From positions 1-64,000 of the forward strand of contig NZ_CAMIAF010000002.1 of assembly GCF_946190375.1 (NCBI RefSeq): a stretch of DNA of 64,000 bases, in the 5' to 3' direction. The position numbers and the translations under genes are program-made. Positions within the stretch are counted from its first letter, which is position 1. Each line of letters starts with the position of its first letter. This DNA is from Streptococcus mitis. Its GTDB lineage: Bacteria > Bacillota > Bacilli > Lactobacillales > Streptococcaceae. The notes below the pieces were generated by a model that did not search any database, was not told the DNA's origin, and saw nothing but the letters and a program-made list of their open reading frames with translations. Below, one piece after another: positions 39,405 through 50,237 of the stretch.

Positions 39405-39770
39405 TTATTTTTTCTTACCAGCAATCGCAACAGCTTTACCTTTACGAGTGCGAGCGTTGTTTTTAGTGTTTTGTCCACGGACAGGAAGTCCACGACGGTG
39501 ACGGATACCACGGTATGAACCGATTTCCATCAAACGTTTGATGTTCAAGTTTACTTCACGACGAAGGTCACCTTCAACTTTGATTGCATCCACTTCACGA
39601 CGGATAGCATCTTCTTGATCTGATGTAAGATCACGTACACGAACATCTTCTGAGATTCCAGCAGCAGCCAAAATTTTCTTAGATGTTGCAAGTCCGATAC
39701 CATAAACATAAGTCAATGAGATTACTACGCGTTTGTCATTTGGAATGTCAACTCCAGCAATACGAGCCAT
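39405..39770 (-). CDS. rpsM: 30S ribosomal protein S13
   Basis: 121 aa. [19 protein letters not shown] start and [20 protein letters not shown] motif identify S13, which contacts the head of the 30S subunit and the P-site tRNA. Confidence 0.98.
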
Positions 39771-39787
39771 GTTTTCTCCTTTCTATC

Positions 39788-39904
39788 TTATCCTTGACGT
39801 TGTTTGTGTTTTGGATTTGCTGGGCAAATTACCATAACACGACCATTACGACGAATAACTTTACAGTATTCGCAAATTGGTTTGACCGATGGTCTTACTT
39901 TCAT
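39788..39904 (-). CDS. rpmJ: 50S ribosomal protein L36
   Basis: 38 aa: [19 protein letters not shown], continuing to KHKQRQG. The Cys/His set (CEYC, C, H) is complete, so this is the zinc-binding (C+) form. Read directly from the sequence between rpsM and infA. Confidence 0.95.
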
Positions 39905-39928
39905 TTCTTATCCCTCCAAGTTTTTCGA

Positions 39929-40147
39929 TTATTTAAAGCGGTAAGTGATACGTCCACGTGTCAAGTCATATGGACTCATTTCGACAGTAACACGATCTCC
40001 CGCTAAAATACGAATATAGTTTTTACGAATTTTACCAGAAACTGTTGCTAAAATCTGATGTCCATTTTCAAGTTCAACCGTAAACATTGCATTCGGCATT
40101 GTATCAACTACTTTGCCTTCAACTTCAATCACATCGTCTTTTGCCAC
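39929..40147 (-). CDS. infA: Translation initiation factor IF-1
   Basis: 72 aa starting at a GTG at 40147 with GGAGGT 8 nt upstream. [21 protein letters not shown] and the OB-fold continuation GRITYRFK are invariant IF-1. The GTG start is typical for this gene; a longer reading from 40201 has no support. Confidence 0.95.
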   Translation of the reverse strand: MAKDDVIEVEGKVVDTMPNAMFTVELENGHQILATVSGKIRKNYIRILAGDRVTVEMSPYDLTRGRITYRFK

Positions 40148-40263
40148 GCAAAAGCACCTCCATAAATTTCGATTCGATGCCTCTAGACACAGAGACAACA
40201 ATTATAAGTCAGACTATCTCAGTATAACATTTGTAGCGGATTTTTGCAAGTGTGAAAAACGCT

Positions 40264-40902
40264 TTATTTCAAATTTGTCAATACTTTTTCGATATCTGAG
40301 AAGACATCATTGATATCTTGATTACCTTCGATGTCATGAACCAAACCTTTGGCACGGTAGTGAGCAATGATTGGTTCTCCTTGAGCAATATTTACATCCA
40401 AACGACGTTTTACTGTCTCAGGCTTATCATCTTCACGTTGGTAGTAATCTTCTTCTTTATAGTCAACTGGTGGGTTAAAGACCTTGTGGAAAGTTTCTCC
40501 AGTTACGCGGTGGATGATACGGCCACTTAAACGTTCCAAAAGGCTGTCAGGATTTACTTCAATGTTGATAACACCTTCTAGTTCAATTCCAAGTTCAGCC
40601 AATGTTTTGTCCAAGGCATGAGCTTGTTCGATTGTACGTGGATAACCATCCAACAAGAATCCTATTTCTTTAATATCATCTTGTGAAAGACGTTCTTTTA
40701 CGATTCCATTTGTAACTTCATCAGGAACTAATTCACCCTTGTCAATATATGACTTAGCAAGAACACCCATTTCAGTTTGATTTGCCATAGCAGCACGGAA
40801 CATATCACCTGTTGAGATATGTGCAACATGGAATTGTTCTACGATTTTTGCTGCTTGAGTTCCCTTACCTGCACCAGGTAAGCCCATAATCAAAAGATTC
40901 AT
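40264..40902 (-). CDS. adk: Adenylate kinase
   Basis: 212 aa. P-loop [22 protein letters not shown] (AMP site) and the LID region [14 protein letters not shown]. The LID lacks the four-Cys zinc site found in Bacillus enzymes, as usual for streptococci. Converts ATP and AMP to two ADP. Between secY and infA. Confidence 0.97.
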   Translation of the reverse strand: MNLLIMGLPGAGKGTQAAKIVEQFHVAHISTGDMFRAAMANQTEMGVLAKSYIDKGELVPDEVTNGIVKERLSQDDIKEIGFLLDGYPRTIEQAHALDKTLAELGIELEGVINIEVNPDSLLERLSGRIIHRVTGETFHKVFNPPVDYKEEDYYQREDDKPETVKRRLDVNIAQGEPIIAHYRAKGLVHDIEGNQDINDVFSDIEKVLTNLK

Positions 40903-41026
40903 GATTTGATCTCCTTATTTTATTTTTAAATAGAAGCAAAAAGTCTTTTCACCCCTATTTAAAAACAAAATAGAAGAGGGGAGACCAAACTCTCACAAAT
41001 GTCAGAGTTTAAACCTCCACTCCCTC

Positions 41027-41051
41027 AGCATTTACTGACTCAGTAAATGCT
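41027..41051 (-). other. Perfect 12-bp hairpin right after secY
   Basis: AGCATTTACTGA-C-TCAGTAAATGCT starts one base after the secY stop, with no T-run. A second stem (AAACTCT/AGAGTTT, 40989-41012) follows. Possible processing or attenuation site in the secY-adk gap of 150 nt. Confidence 0.6.
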
Positions 41052-41052
41052 T

Positions 41053-42363
41053 TTATTCTGTTCTGTCCATGAAACCAACATACTTACGTTTCAATAGGTA
41101 ACCTTCCAATTGTTTGATTCCTTCAATACCTGTAGAGATAATGATCAAAAGACTGGTTCCTCCAAAAGCAACTGCTTCTGAAAGTCCGAAAACATCTTTT
41201 GCCACGATCGGTAAAATAGAAATCACACCAAGGAAGAGAGAACCAACAGTTGCAAGACGACGAAGAAGTTTAGACATATATTCTTCTGTACCTTTACCAG
41301 GACGAACTCCGTGGATATAAGCACCGCTCTTTTGTAAGTTTTCTGCCGCTTTTTCAGGATTAATCTGTACAAACGTATAGAAGAATGTAAAGAGAATAAT
41401 CAACAAAGCATACATGGCAATACCAGTTGGTGAAGTTGTTGCCAGCATTTCTTGTGCTGTTCTTACCCAAGCCCAATCATGACCTGTAGCGCTCAAAAAC
41501 TGAAGAATAGCCGCAGGCGCTGCAGTAATCGAACTTGCAAAGATAACAGGGATAACTCCAGCAGGGTTTACTTTCAAAGGAAGGTAAGAGCTAGATGGAG
41601 CACCTTGTGCAACCTTAGTATATTGGATTGGAATTTTGTATTCTGCTTGTTGAACATAAGTTGTAAAATAAATAATCAACAATACAGTAATAATCAAAAT
41701 GATTACGAAAATGATAGATGAGTTGATACGGCTGCTTGGGACGTTCACAAAGTAATCCACATAGATGCCCTGAATCATCTCTGGAATTGAGGCAACAATC
41801 CCAGCAAAGATAATCATAGAAACACCATTTCCGTATCCCTTATCTGTAATTTGCTCACCCAACCAAGTCACAATCATGCTACCAGCTGTTAAGATGATAC
41901 CAATCATGATAAAGACTTGTGGAGTAAGAGCTGTTTTCAACAATTGAGCTCCAGCCAAAGTATTAAAACCAGCTGTAATCCCGATAGATTGCACAAAGGC
42001 TAGAACAAGAGCAATATAACGAGTAGCTTGATTTAATTTTCTTCGACCTACTTCCCCTTGTTTACCCCACTCTACAAACTTGGGTAAAATATCCATTTGC
42101 AAGAGTTGGACAACGATAGAGGCCGTAATGTAGGGACTAACACCAAGAGCAAAAACTGAGAAGTTTTTCATGGCATTCCCCGATACCAAGCTCAACATGT
42201 TTAAGAAGGACAATCCACTTAAAGCATTCAAACTATTGGCATTCACACCAGGAACTGTAATGCTAGTCCCGATACGAAAGACCAAAACGATAAAAATTGT
42301 AAATAAAATTTTTGATCGAACCTGTTTGACTTTAAGAGCTTCTCTTAATAATTTAAAAAACAT
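41053..42363 (-). CDS. secY: Protein translocase subunit SecY
   Basis: 436 aa, ten hydrophobic membrane segments. The opening segment RSKILFTIFIVLVFRIGTSITVPG and the C-terminal LLIIISTGIEGIKQLEGYLLKRKYVGF are diagnostic. Forms the membrane channel with SecE and SecG. Follows rplO by 12 nt. Confidence 0.97.
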   Translation of the reverse strand: MFFKLLREALKVKQVRSKILFTIFIVLVFRIGTSITVPGVNANSLNALSGLSFLNMLSLVSGNAMKNFSVFALGVSPYITASIVVQLLQMDILPKFVEWGKQGEVGRRKLNQATRYIALVLAFVQSIGITAGFNTLAGAQLLKTALTPQVFIMIGIILTAGSMIVTWLGEQITDKGYGNGVSMIIFAGIVASIPEMIQGIYVDYFVNVPSSRINSSIIFVIILIITVLLIIYFTTYVQQAEYKIPIQYTKVAQGAPSSSYLPLKVNPAGVIPVIFASSITAAPAAILQFLSATGHDWAWVRTAQEMLATTSPTGIAMYALLIILFTFFYTFVQINPEKAAENLQKSGAYIHGVRPGKGTEEYMSKLLRRLATVGSLFLGVISILPIVAKDVFGLSEAVAFGGTSLLIIISTGIEGIKQLEGYLLKRKYVGFMDRTE

Positions 42364-42375
42364 AGGTCACCTCTC

Positions 42376-42816
42376 TTAGATGACTTCTACTGAACCACCT
42401 TTAGCAGTGATAGCTTCTTCAGCTGATTTAGAGAATTTAGCTGCTTTCACAGTCAATTTCTTAGTCAACTCACCGTTACCAAGAATTTTAATACCTGATT
42501 TTTCAGCTTTAACAATTCCTGCTTCGATAAGAACAACTGGAGTAACTTCAGCACCATCTTCAAAGACGTTCAATTGGTCAAGGTTCACAATTGCGTATTC
42601 TTTAGCGTTGATGTTAGTGAATCCACGTTTTGGAAGACGACGGAACAATGGAGTTTGTCCACCTTCAAAACCAAGGCGAACTCCGCCACCGCTACGAGCT
42701 TTTTGACCTTTTTGACCACGACCAGATGTTTTACCGTTACCTGATGAAGTACCACGACCAACGCGGTTACGTACTTTACGAGAACCTTCTGCAGGTTTCA
42801 ATTCATGAAGTTTCAT
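42376..42816 (-). CDS. rplO: 50S ribosomal protein L15
   Basis: 146 aa. [22 protein letters not shown] start and the Gly/Lys-rich segment ([18 protein letters not shown]) identify L15. Confidence 0.97.
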   Translation of the reverse strand: MKLHELKPAEGSRKVRNRVGRGTSSGNGKTSGRGQKGQKARSGGGVRLGFEGGQTPLFRRLPKRGFTNINAKEYAIVNLDQLNVFEDGAEVTPVVLIEAGIVKAEKSGIKILGNGELTKKLTVKAAKFSKSAEEAITAKGGSVEVI

Positions 42817-42921
42817 TTTTATTTTCTCCTCTTTTGTAAAATGCTAGCGCCGATAAGGGAGAAAAGGTTGTCTCCCCCATCAACTCGCCTATACGACGTC
42901 ATCATAGATGACTATATCTAG

Positions 42922-42955
42922 TTTTAGGGGATGGTATAGTGCACATCCCCTAAAA
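42922..42955. other. Perfect 12-bp hairpin between rpmD and rplO
   Basis: TTTTAGGGGATG, 10-nt loop, CATCCCCTAAAA, 6 nt after the rpmD stop. A second stem GGGAGA/TCTCCC follows at about 42860-42880. Neither has a clear T-run on the transcribed strand. Confidence 0.6.
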
Positions 42956-42960
42956 ATTCA

Positions 42961-43143
42961 TTAGTTTACTTCTTCAACTGTTACCAAGTGAGATACTGCT
43001 GTGATCATACCACGGATAGCAGCGTTATCTTCTTTAATAACAGAGCTGTTCAATTTGCCAAGTCCAAGTGCTACAACAGTTTTACGTTGTGATGGAATGC
43101 GTCCGATTGGAGACTTAGTCAAAGTAATTTTAATTTGAGCCAT
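42961..43143 (-). CDS. rpmD: 50S ribosomal protein L30
   Basis: 60 aa from the ATG at 43143 (AAAGGGG upstream). [23 protein letters not shown] is the L30 signature. A longer reading would overlap rpsE. Confidence 0.96.
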   Translation of the reverse strand: MAQIKITLTKSPIGRIPSQRKTVVALGLGKLNSSVIKEDNAAIRGMITAVSHLVTVEEVN

Positions 43144-43156
43144 TTTATCCCCTTTC

Positions 43157-43651
43157 TTATGCCAAATCAGAAACTGAAATACCACGAAGGGCAGCAACTT
43201 CTTCAGCGCGTTTCAATTGTTTCAAACCTTCAACAGTTGCACGAACAATGTTGATTGGAGTGTTAGAACCAAGTGATTTAGATGTAATATCTGCCACACC
43301 TGCCAATTCCACAACGGCACGAACTGCACCACCAGCGGCAACTCCAGAACCTTCTACAGCAGGTTTCAACAATACTTTAGCTCCACCGAATTCTGAAAGA
43401 ACTTCGTGTGGGATTGTTGTTCCAACCATAGGAACTTCGATCAAGTTTTTCTTAGCATCCTCTACTGCTTTACGGATTGCTTCTGGAACTTCTTGAGCTT
43501 TACCAGTACCAAATCCTACGCGACCGTTGTGGTCACCAACAACAACAAGAGCTGCGAAACGAAGACGACGTCCACCTTTAACAACTTTTGTAACACGGTT
43601 GACAGCAACTACGCGTTCTTCTAATTCAACTGCATTGTCTTTAAATGCCAT
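43157..43651 (-). CDS. rpsE: 30S ribosomal protein S5
   Basis: 164 aa. [23 protein letters not shown] and [23 protein letters not shown] are the S5 double-stranded-RNA-binding and fold motifs. GTTIPHEVL is the mRNA-entry region. Confidence 0.98.
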   Translation of the reverse strand: MAFKDNAVELEERVVAVNRVTKVVKGGRRLRFAALVVVGDHNGRVGFGTGKAQEVPEAIRKAVEDAKKNLIEVPMVGTTIPHEVLSEFGGAKVLLKPAVEGSGVAAGGAVRAVVELAGVADITSKSLGSNTPINIVRATVEGLKQLKRAEEVAALRGISVSDLA

Positions 43652-43668
43652 TTTCTAGTGTCCTCCTA

Positions 43669-44025
43669 TTAGAATTTCAATCCGTTTTCACGAGCTGCAT
43701 CAGCCAAAGCTTTCACACGTCCGTGATATAGATATCCACCGCGGTCGAACACCACTTCTGAAATACCTTTAGCGTTTGCACGTTCTGCAACGAGTTTACC
43801 GACAGCAACGGCTTGTTCAGTTTTAGTTCCTTTTGAAACTTCTTTATCAAGAGTTGAAGCACTTGCGAGCGTTACACCCGCTACGTCATCAATCACTTGA
43901 GCGTAGATGCCTGTATTAGAACGGAATACGTTCAAACGTGGGCGATCAGCAGTTCCAGAGAGTTTTCCGCGAACGCGACGGTGGCGTTTTTGGCGGAGTT
44001 TGTTTTTATCTGGTTTTGAAATCAC
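43669..44025 (-). CDS. rplR: 50S ribosomal protein L18
   Basis: 118 aa. The start is a GTG at 44025 (AGAGGTG 6 nt upstream), giving [20 protein letters not shown]; the open frame extends further but is not L18. Binds 5S rRNA. Confidence 0.95.
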
Positions 44026-44108
44026 AGTTTTCACCTCTTTAGTTTTAAATCGTGTGCTATGCACAAAGTTGGAAAATAGGTTGGTGGTTGAGAATCAACC
44101 ACTCAACA

Positions 44109-44645
44109 TTATTTACCTGTTTTACCTTCTTTACGGCGAACGAATTCACCAACGTAACGGATACCTTTACCTTTATATGGTTCTGGTGAACGAAGGCTAC
44201 GTACGTAAGCAGCTGTTTGACCAACTACTTCTTTTGAAATTCCGCTAACAACGATTGTTGTTGGGTTTGGAAGTTCAAAAGTAATTCCTTCTGGAGCTTC
44301 AACTTCGTCTGGATGAGATTTACCAACAGCCAAAACAAGTTTAGATCCTTGAAGTTGTGCACGGTAACCAACCCCGCGCATTTCAAGTTCTTTCTTGAAT
44401 CCTTCTGATACACCAACAACCATGTTGTTCAAAAGGGCACGAGTAGTTCCGTGGATAGTTTTCATTTCTTTTGAATCGTTTGGACGGTGAAGAGTTACTT
44501 CTGTACCTTCCACACGGATTTCAATATCTTTTGAGAACTCACGAGTAAGTTCCCCTTTAGGTCCTTTTACAGTTACAATGTTGTCATTGTTAGTGATTTC
44601 AACACCAGCAGGCAACACGATAACTTTATTACCAATACGTGACAT
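44109..44645 (-). CDS. rplF: 50S ribosomal protein L6
   Basis: 178 aa. [17 protein letters not shown] start and the C-terminal [25 protein letters not shown] identify L6. Confidence 0.98.
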   Translation of the reverse strand: MSRIGNKVIVLPAGVEITNNDNIVTVKGPKGELTREFSKDIEIRVEGTEVTLHRPNDSKEMKTIHGTTRALLNNMVVGVSEGFKKELEMRGVGYRAQLQGSKLVLAVGKSHPDEVEAPEGITFELPNPTTIVVSGISKEVVGQTAAYVRSLRSPEPYKGKGIRYVGEFVRRKEGKTGK

Positions 44646-44832
44646 GTTTATTTTCTCCTGTTAAATTGTCAGGCCAGAACGGCCAGTTTTCACGGGGTTA
44701 AATCGATTTCTCGATTTAAAGGAACATTTAGGTTTCAATTTCAAAGTGAATCTAGGCATCGTCTCGCAGGCATAACTTTGGGTTAGGCAAGAGACGATAA
44801 CGAAGAATCACAAAGAAATTGAGAGCTAAATA
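44646..44832 (-). other. 187-nt rpsH-rplF spacer with long imperfect hairpin
   Basis: On the minus strand CAATTTC...GTGA...CGTCTC can pair with GAGACG...TCAC...GAAATTG over about 100 nt, followed by ATCGAGAAATCGAT and CTGGCCGTTCTGGCC-type short stems before the rplF ribosome site. Unusually long for this operon; could be an attenuator or a decayed small repeat. Confidence 0.4.
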
Positions 44833-45231
44833 TTACCAAACGTAAGCGATAACTTCTCCACCAACATTCTTTTGGCGTGCTTCTTTATCAGTTAGCAAAC
44901 CTTCAGAAGTTGAAAGGATAGCAATTCCAAGTCCATTAAGAACTTTTGGAAGGTCTTCACGTTTTTTGTAGACACGAAGTCCTGGTTTAGAAACACGTTT
45001 CAAGTTAGTGATAACTTTTTCACCGTTTGGTCCGTATTTAAGGAATACACGGATGATTCCTTGTTTGTCATCTTCGATGATTTCAACGTTTTTTACAAAA
45101 CCTTCGCGCTTAAGGATTTCAGCAATCCCTTTTTTGATGTTTGATGCAGGTACTTCAAGTACTTCGTGTTTAGCTTGGTTAGCGTTACGAATACGAGTTA
45201 GGAAGTCTGCGATTGGGTCAGTCATAACCAT
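44833..45231 (-). CDS. rpsH: 30S ribosomal protein S8
   Basis: 132 aa. [20 protein letters not shown] start and the C-terminal [28 protein letters not shown] identify S8, which binds 16S rRNA and in other bacteria represses the spc operon. Confidence 0.98.
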   Translation of the reverse strand: MVMTDPIADFLTRIRNANQAKHEVLEVPASNIKKGIAEILKREGFVKNVEIIEDDKQGIIRVFLKYGPNGEKVITNLKRVSKPGLRVYKKREDLPKVLNGLGIAILSTSEGLLTDKEARQKNVGGEVIAYVW

Positions 45232-45417
45232 TTTGTTTTTCTCCTCTTACTAGTAGTTTGCAAGTTGCACTTGCTAGTTAATACATGATACAAAGAGCGT
45301 AACAGCAAGAGCAAAAATAGGCAATTTGATGCAGGAGCGATGCTCCAAAGAAAATTGGTCTTTTTTGTCAAAGCTGTAGCTCGTGTTCAAATTGGCAAGC
45401 CCAACTGAACCCGGGCT

Positions 45418-45495
45418 AAACTCTGTGTGAAAAAGATAAGCTTTCCTAGAAACTTCAGTTTCTTCGTCAAATTTCCTATTTTCACTTAGAGTTTT
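45418..45495. repeat. Small inverted-repeat element (MITE-like) in the rpsN-rpsH gap
   Basis: 78 bp with related ends: AAACTCTGTGTGAAAAA at the left and, inverted, AAACTCTAAGTGAAAA at the right, enclosing an imperfect AAACTTCAGTTT stem. The spacer between rpsN and rpsH is 284 nt, far longer than its neighbours. Shape resembles RUP-like nonautonomous elements, but the exact family is not recognised. Confidence 0.5.
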
Positions 45496-45515
45496 GACGC
45501 CCTTGATATCTTAAA

Positions 45516-45701
45516 TTACCAAGATGCTTTTGTTACACCAGGGATTTGTCCTTTGTAAGCTAATTCACGGAAGCAAACACGGCAAAGTTTAAATTTGCGG
45601 TAAACTGAATGTGGACGACCACATTTTTCACAACGAGTATAAGCTTGAGTAGAGAACTTCGCTGGACGTTTGTTCTTAGCAATCATTGATTTTTTAGCCA
45701 T
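45516..45701 (-). CDS. rpsN: 30S ribosomal protein S14, zinc type
   Basis: 61 aa (short, type Z). [23 protein letters not shown] has the four zinc Cys. No second, zinc-free S14 is in the window. Confidence 0.97.
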
Positions 45702-45718
45702 TAGATTTACCTCCTATA

Positions 45719-46261
45719 TTATTTTGCAAAAGGCATTCCAAGGCCTGTAAGCAATGCACGTGACTCTTCGTCAGTGTTAGCAGTTGTTACGATAACGATG
45801 TCAAGACCACGAGTTTTGTCAACGTCATCGAAGTTGATTTCTGGGAAGATCAATTGTTCTTTCACACCAAGTGTGTAGTTTCCGCGTCCATCAAATGATT
45901 TTGTTGGAACACCGTGGAAGTCACGTACACGTGGAAGTGAAACTGAAACCAATTTATCCAAGAATTCGTACATACGTTCACCACGAAGGGTAACTTTTGC
46001 ACCGATCGCAACACCTTCACGAAGACGGAAGCCGGCGATTGATTTTTTAGCTTTAGTGATAAGTGGTTTTTGACCTGAGATAAGTGCCAATTCTTCAGCA
46101 GCTTTTTCAAGGCTTTTAGCATTTGATACAGCTTCACCAACACCCATGTTCAAAACGATCTTATCTACTTTAGGCACAGCCATCACTGATGAGTAGTTGA
46201 ATTGTTCTGTCAAAGCAGGTACTACTTCATTAAGATATTTTTCTTTTAAACGATTTGCCAT
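45719..46261 (-). CDS. rplE: 50S ribosomal protein L5
   Basis: 180 aa. [20 protein letters not shown] and the [20 protein letters not shown] block are L5 hallmarks. Binds 5S rRNA with L18. Confidence 0.98.
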   Translation of the reverse strand: MANRLKEKYLNEVVPALTEQFNYSSVMAVPKVDKIVLNMGVGEAVSNAKSLEKAAEELALISGQKPLITKAKKSIAGFRLREGVAIGAKVTLRGERMYEFLDKLVSVSLPRVRDFHGVPTKSFDGRGNYTLGVKEQLIFPEINFDDVDKTRGLDIVIVTTANTDEESRALLTGLGMPFAK

Positions 46262-46284
46262 TATACTTCTCCTTTCCTTCGTGA

Positions 46285-46590
46285 TTAATCAAGCACTTCG
46301 CCTGATTTTTTGTTGTAGCGAACTTTTTTACCGTCTACAAATTTGTAACCAACACGACCAGCTACACCATTTTTGTCCAAAACTTGAACGTTTGATACAT
46401 GGATAGCTGCTTCTTTTTCGATGATACCACCTTGAGGAAGCTCGTTAGTTGGACGTTGGTGTTTCTTAACGATGTTAACACCTTCAACGATAACTTTGTT
46501 TACTTTTGGAAGAGCAGTAAGGACAACAGCTTCTGTTCCCTTATCTTTACCAGCGATTACGCGAACTTTGTCGCCTTTTTTTACAAACAT
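46285..46590 (-). CDS. rplX: 50S ribosomal protein L24
   Basis: 101 aa. [21 protein letters not shown] is the KOW motif and [20 protein letters not shown] is typical L24. Assembly initiator of the 50S subunit. Confidence 0.97.
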
Positions 46591-46628
46591 TAGGTTTCTC
46601 CTTGATTTTTCTTACGCCCATAAGGGCA

Positions 46629-46647
46629 CCCTAGCTTGAAGCTAGGG
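46629..46647 (-). other. 8-bp hairpin between rplN and rplX
   Basis: CCCTAGCT-TGA-AGCTAGGG, followed on the minus strand by GCCC-TTAT-GGGC. Located in a 77-nt gap, without a T-run. Confidence 0.5.
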
Positions 46648-46667
46648 GACTAGTTTGTTTCTAAAAA

Positions 46668-47036
46668 TTAAAGTACTTCTGGAGCAAGTGACACGATCTT
46701 CATGAAGCCACCTTCACGCAATTCACGTGCAACTGGGCCAAAGATACGTGTTCCGCGAGGAGTTTTGTCTTCACGGATGATAACTGCTGCGTTTTCGTCA
46801 AATTTGATGTATGAACCATCAGCACGACGAGCACCTGATTTAGTACGAACGATAACTGCTTTAACAACGTCACCTTTTTTAACCGCACCACCAGGAGTAG
46901 CTTGTTTTACAGATGCCACGATAACATCACCGATGTTTGCAAATTTACGTCCTGAACCACCAAGAACTTTGATAGTCAAGATTTCGCGAGCACCGCTGTT
47001 GTCTGCGACTTTCAAACGAGTTTCTGTTTGAATCAT
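46668..47036 (-). CDS. rplN: 50S ribosomal protein L14
   Basis: 122 aa. [19 protein letters not shown] start and the C-terminal [12 protein letters not shown] identify L14. Confidence 0.98.
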   Translation of the reverse strand: MIQTETRLKVADNSGAREILTIKVLGGSGRKFANIGDVIVASVKQATPGGAVKKGDVVKAVIVRTKSGARRADGSYIKFDENAAVIIREDKTPRGTRIFGPVARELREGGFMKIVSLAPEVL

Positions 47037-47061
47037 TTCAGTTTTCTCCTTTCAGGTTTGA

Positions 47062-47322
47062 TTAGATGATGACCGCTTCTTCAACAACTTCTACAAGACG
47101 GAAACGTTTTGTAGCTGAAAGCGGACGAGTTTCCATGATACGTACGATATCACCTTCTTTGGCAACATTGTTTTCATCATGAGCTTTGTATTTTTTAGAG
47201 TAGTTAATACGTTTACCATAGACTGGGTGGTTACGTTTTGTTTCAACTACAACTGTGATTGTCTTGTCCATTTTGTCAGATACAACACGTCCAACAAGAA
47301 CTTTACGATTATTGCGTTCCAT
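47062..47322 (-). CDS. rpsQ: 30S ribosomal protein S17
   Basis: 86 aa. [22 protein letters not shown] and [23 protein letters not shown] identify S17. Confidence 0.98.
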
Positions 47323-47346
47323 TGAAATTTCTCCTTCCCTAGTCTA

Positions 47347-47553
47347 TTATTTCGCTTCAGATTGAACTGTTTTGATACGAGCGATTTGTTTTTTAACTTC
47401 TTTCAAGCGAGCTGTTTGTTCCAATTGACCAGTAGCAGCTTGGAAACGAAGTTCAAACAATTCTTTTTTCAATTCGTTTTCGCGCTTCGCGAGTTCTTCT
47501 TGAGAAAGACCACGAAGTTCTTTAACAAATTCTTTTACTTCATTAAGTTTCAT
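47347..47553 (-). CDS. rpmC: 50S ribosomal protein L29
   Basis: 68 aa, two helices ([20 protein letters not shown], then [14 protein letters not shown]). Sits near the peptide exit tunnel. Confidence 0.97.
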
Positions 47554-47562
47554 GCCTTCTCC

Positions 47563-47976
47563 TTATTCTGCTTCACGTTTTACGAATTTACATTTAACTG
47601 GCAATTTGTGGCTAGCAAGACGAAGCGCTTCGCGTGCAATCTCTTCAGATACACCAGCGATTTCGAACATCACTTTACCACGTTTAACTGGTGCTACCCA
47701 ACCTTCAGGTGCCCCTTTACCAGATCCCATACGCACACCGATAGCTTTAGCAGTGTATGATTTGTGTGGGAAGATTTTAATCCAAACTTTACCACCACGT
47801 TTCATGTAACGAGTCATGGCGATACGAGCAGCTTCGATTTGGCGGTTAGTGATCCAGTGGCTAGTTGTAGCTTGAAGACCGTATTCACCGAATGCTACTT
47901 CTTTTCCACCTTTTGCTTCACCGCGCATTTTTCCACGGAATTCACGACGGTGTTTAACACGTTTAGGTACTAACAT
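47563..47976 (-). CDS. rplP: 50S ribosomal protein L16
   Basis: 137 aa. [19 protein letters not shown] start and [15 protein letters not shown] identify L16, a late-assembly protein at the A site. Confidence 0.98.
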   Translation of the reverse strand: MLVPKRVKHRREFRGKMRGEAKGGKEVAFGEYGLQATTSHWITNRQIEAARIAMTRYMKRGGKVWIKIFPHKSYTAKAIGVRMGSGKGAPEGWVAPVKRGKVMFEIAGVSEEIAREALRLASHKLPVKCKFVKREAE

Positions 47977-47979
47977 TGG

Positions 47980-48633
47980 TTATTTACCTCCTTTAGTGTT
48001 TTTGCGAGCTGGAAGAACTTCACCACGGTAGATCCATACTTTAACACCAAGTTTACCGTATGTAGTATCTGCTTCTTCCCAAGCGTAATCGATATCTGCA
48101 CGAAGTGTGTGAAGTGGAACAGTTCCTTCAGAGTATCCTTCAGCACGGGCGATATCTGCACCGTTCAAACGACCTGATACTTGAGTTTTGATTCCTTTAG
48201 CTCCAGCACGCATTGCACGTTGGATTGCTTGTTTTTGTGCACGACGGAAAGCAACACGTTGCTCCAATTGACGAGCAATACCTTCACCTACAAGGTGAGC
48301 ATCCAAATCAGGTTGTTTGATTTCGATGATGTTGATGTGTACTTGTTTTCCAGTCAATTTGTTAAGTTTTGCACGGAGTGCATCAACGTTAGCACCACCT
48401 TTACCGATAACCATACCTGGTTTAGCAGTGTGAAGTGAAACGTTAACTTTGTTTACTGCGCGTTCGATTTCGATAGTTGAAACTGCTGCGTCAGCAAGTT
48501 CTTTTTGAACGAATTTACGGATTGCAAGATCTTCATGAAGGTAATCCGCGTATTCTTTTTCAGCATACCATTTGGCATCCCAATCACGGATGATGCCGAC
48601 ACGCATACCAATTGGATGTACTTTTTGACCCAC
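47980..48633 (-). CDS. rpsC: 30S ribosomal protein S3
   Basis: 217 aa. [20 protein letters not shown] start, KH domain [15 protein letters not shown] and C-terminal [17 protein letters not shown]. Forms the mRNA entry tunnel; 3 nt from rplP. Confidence 0.98.
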
Positions 48634-48645
48634 GATTTTACCTCC

Positions 48646-48990
48646 TTATTTTTCTGCAACAGCTACAGTGATGTGAGCTGTACGTTTGTTGATTGGTGAA
48701 GCTGAACCTTTCGCACGTGGACGGAAACGTTTCATAGTTGGTCCTTCGTTTGCGAATGCTTCAGATACTACCAAGTTAGCTTTATCCAAACCAAAGTTGT
48801 TTTCAGCGTTAGCTACAGCTGAGTTCAAAACTTTCAAGATGATTTCAGCAGCTTTGTTTGGAGTGAATGTCAAGATTGCGATTGCATCGGCTACGCTTTT
48901 ACCACGGATGTTATCAAGGACAAGACGTGATTTACGAGGTGAAACACGTACTGTACGAGCCATTGCTTTAGCTGAAGTAATTTCTGCCAT
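48646..48990 (-). CDS. rplV: 50S ribosomal protein L22
   Basis: 114 aa. [22 protein letters not shown] and the beta-hairpin [20 protein letters not shown], which lines the exit tunnel. No insertion or deletion in the loop that would suggest macrolide resistance. Confidence 0.98.
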   Translation of the reverse strand: MAEITSAKAMARTVRVSPRKSRLVLDNIRGKSVADAIAILTFTPNKAAEIILKVLNSAVANAENNFGLDKANLVVSEAFANEGPTMKRFRPRAKGSASPINKRTAHITVAVAEK

Positions 48991-49001
48991 TTATGTTCTC
49001 C

Positions 49002-49283
49002 TTATTTTCTACGTGTTTTCTTGTCGTCTGCAGCGTGACCTTTGTAAGTACGAGTTGGTGCAAATTCACCAAGTTTGTGACCCACCATGTCTTCTTGGAT
49101 GTAAACAGGTACGTGTTTACGTCCGTCATAAACTGCGATAGTGTAACCAATGAAACTTGGGAAGATCGTTGAACGACGTGACCAAGTTTTAATAACTTTT
49201 TTCTTTTCGTCGTTAGCTTGAGCTTCAACTTTTTTCATCAAATGCTCATCGACGAAAGGTCCTTTTTTAAGACTGCGTCCCAT
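49002..49283 (-). CDS. rpsS: 30S ribosomal protein S19
   Basis: 93 aa from the ATG at 49283 (AAAGGAG upstream). [18 protein letters not shown] start and [20 protein letters not shown] end. The open frame extends 16 codons upstream without a start signal. Confidence 0.97.
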
Positions 49284-49386
49284 TTTTATATTTTCTCCTT
49301 TAAATGTTGTACCACAGCGGCTTGCGCTCACATGGAGCGCTACCGAGCTGGCGGATTTACTAGTTACTTAAGCTACTAGTTTAATA

Positions 49387-50220
49387 TTATTTCTCGTTGC
49401 GACGACGAACGATAAGTTTGTCAGATTTCGCTTTCTTGTTACGAGTTTTAAGACCAAGAGCAGGTTTGCCCCATGGAGTAGATGGTGCTTTACGACCAAC
49501 TGGTGCTTTACCTTCACCACCACCGTGTGGGTGATCGTTAGGGTTCATTACAGAACCACGAACTGTTGGGCGGATACCTTTCCAACGGCTACGTCCTGCT
49601 TTACCAAGGTTTACAAGTCCATGTTGTTCGTTTCCGACAACACCAACTGTAGCACGGCAAGTTCCAAGAATCATACGAACTTCACCTGATTGAAGACGAA
49701 CAAGAACGTATTTACCTTCAGAACCCAATACTTGAGCAGATGCACCCGCAGCACGTACCAATTCACCACCACGACCTGGTTTCAACTCGATGTTGTGGAT
49801 CAAAGTACCAACTGGGATGTTAGCAAGTGGAAGAGCGTTTCCGACTTTGATATCTGCTTCTGGACCTGAAACGATACGTTGACCTACTTCAAGACCTTTT
49901 GGAGCGATGATGTATGCTTTCACACCGTCAGTGTAGTGTACAAGAGCGATGTTTGCAGAACGGTTTGGATCGTACTCGATTGTTTTAACAACTGCTTCAA
50001 CGTTGTCTTTGTTACGTTTGAAGTCAACCAAACGGTAGAAACGTTTGTGTCCACCACCTTGGTGACGAACTGTGATACGACCGTTGTTGTTACGACCAGC
50101 CTTGCTCTTCAATGCAACAAGCAATGATTTTTCAGGAGTGCTTGTTGTGATTTCAGCGAAATCCAAAGAAGTCATATTACGGCGACCGTTTGTTGTTGGT
50201 TTATAAACACGAATTCCCAC
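49387..50220 (-). CDS. rplB: 50S ribosomal protein L2
   Basis: 277 aa. [20 protein letters not shown] start and the catalytic-centre segment [19 protein letters not shown] with the conserved His. Needed for subunit joining and peptidyl transfer. Confidence 0.98.
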
Positions 50221-50237
50221 GATATTTCCTCCTTAGA

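Noticed and set aside
46629-46647. Terminator between rplX and rplN
   Set aside because: Hairpin lacks a T-run and lies inside an essential operon; kept only as a hairpin.
47362-47760. Long plus-strand ORFs over ribosomal protein genes
   Set aside because: Codon-bias shadows; translations are Phe/Cys/Ser-rich without family features.
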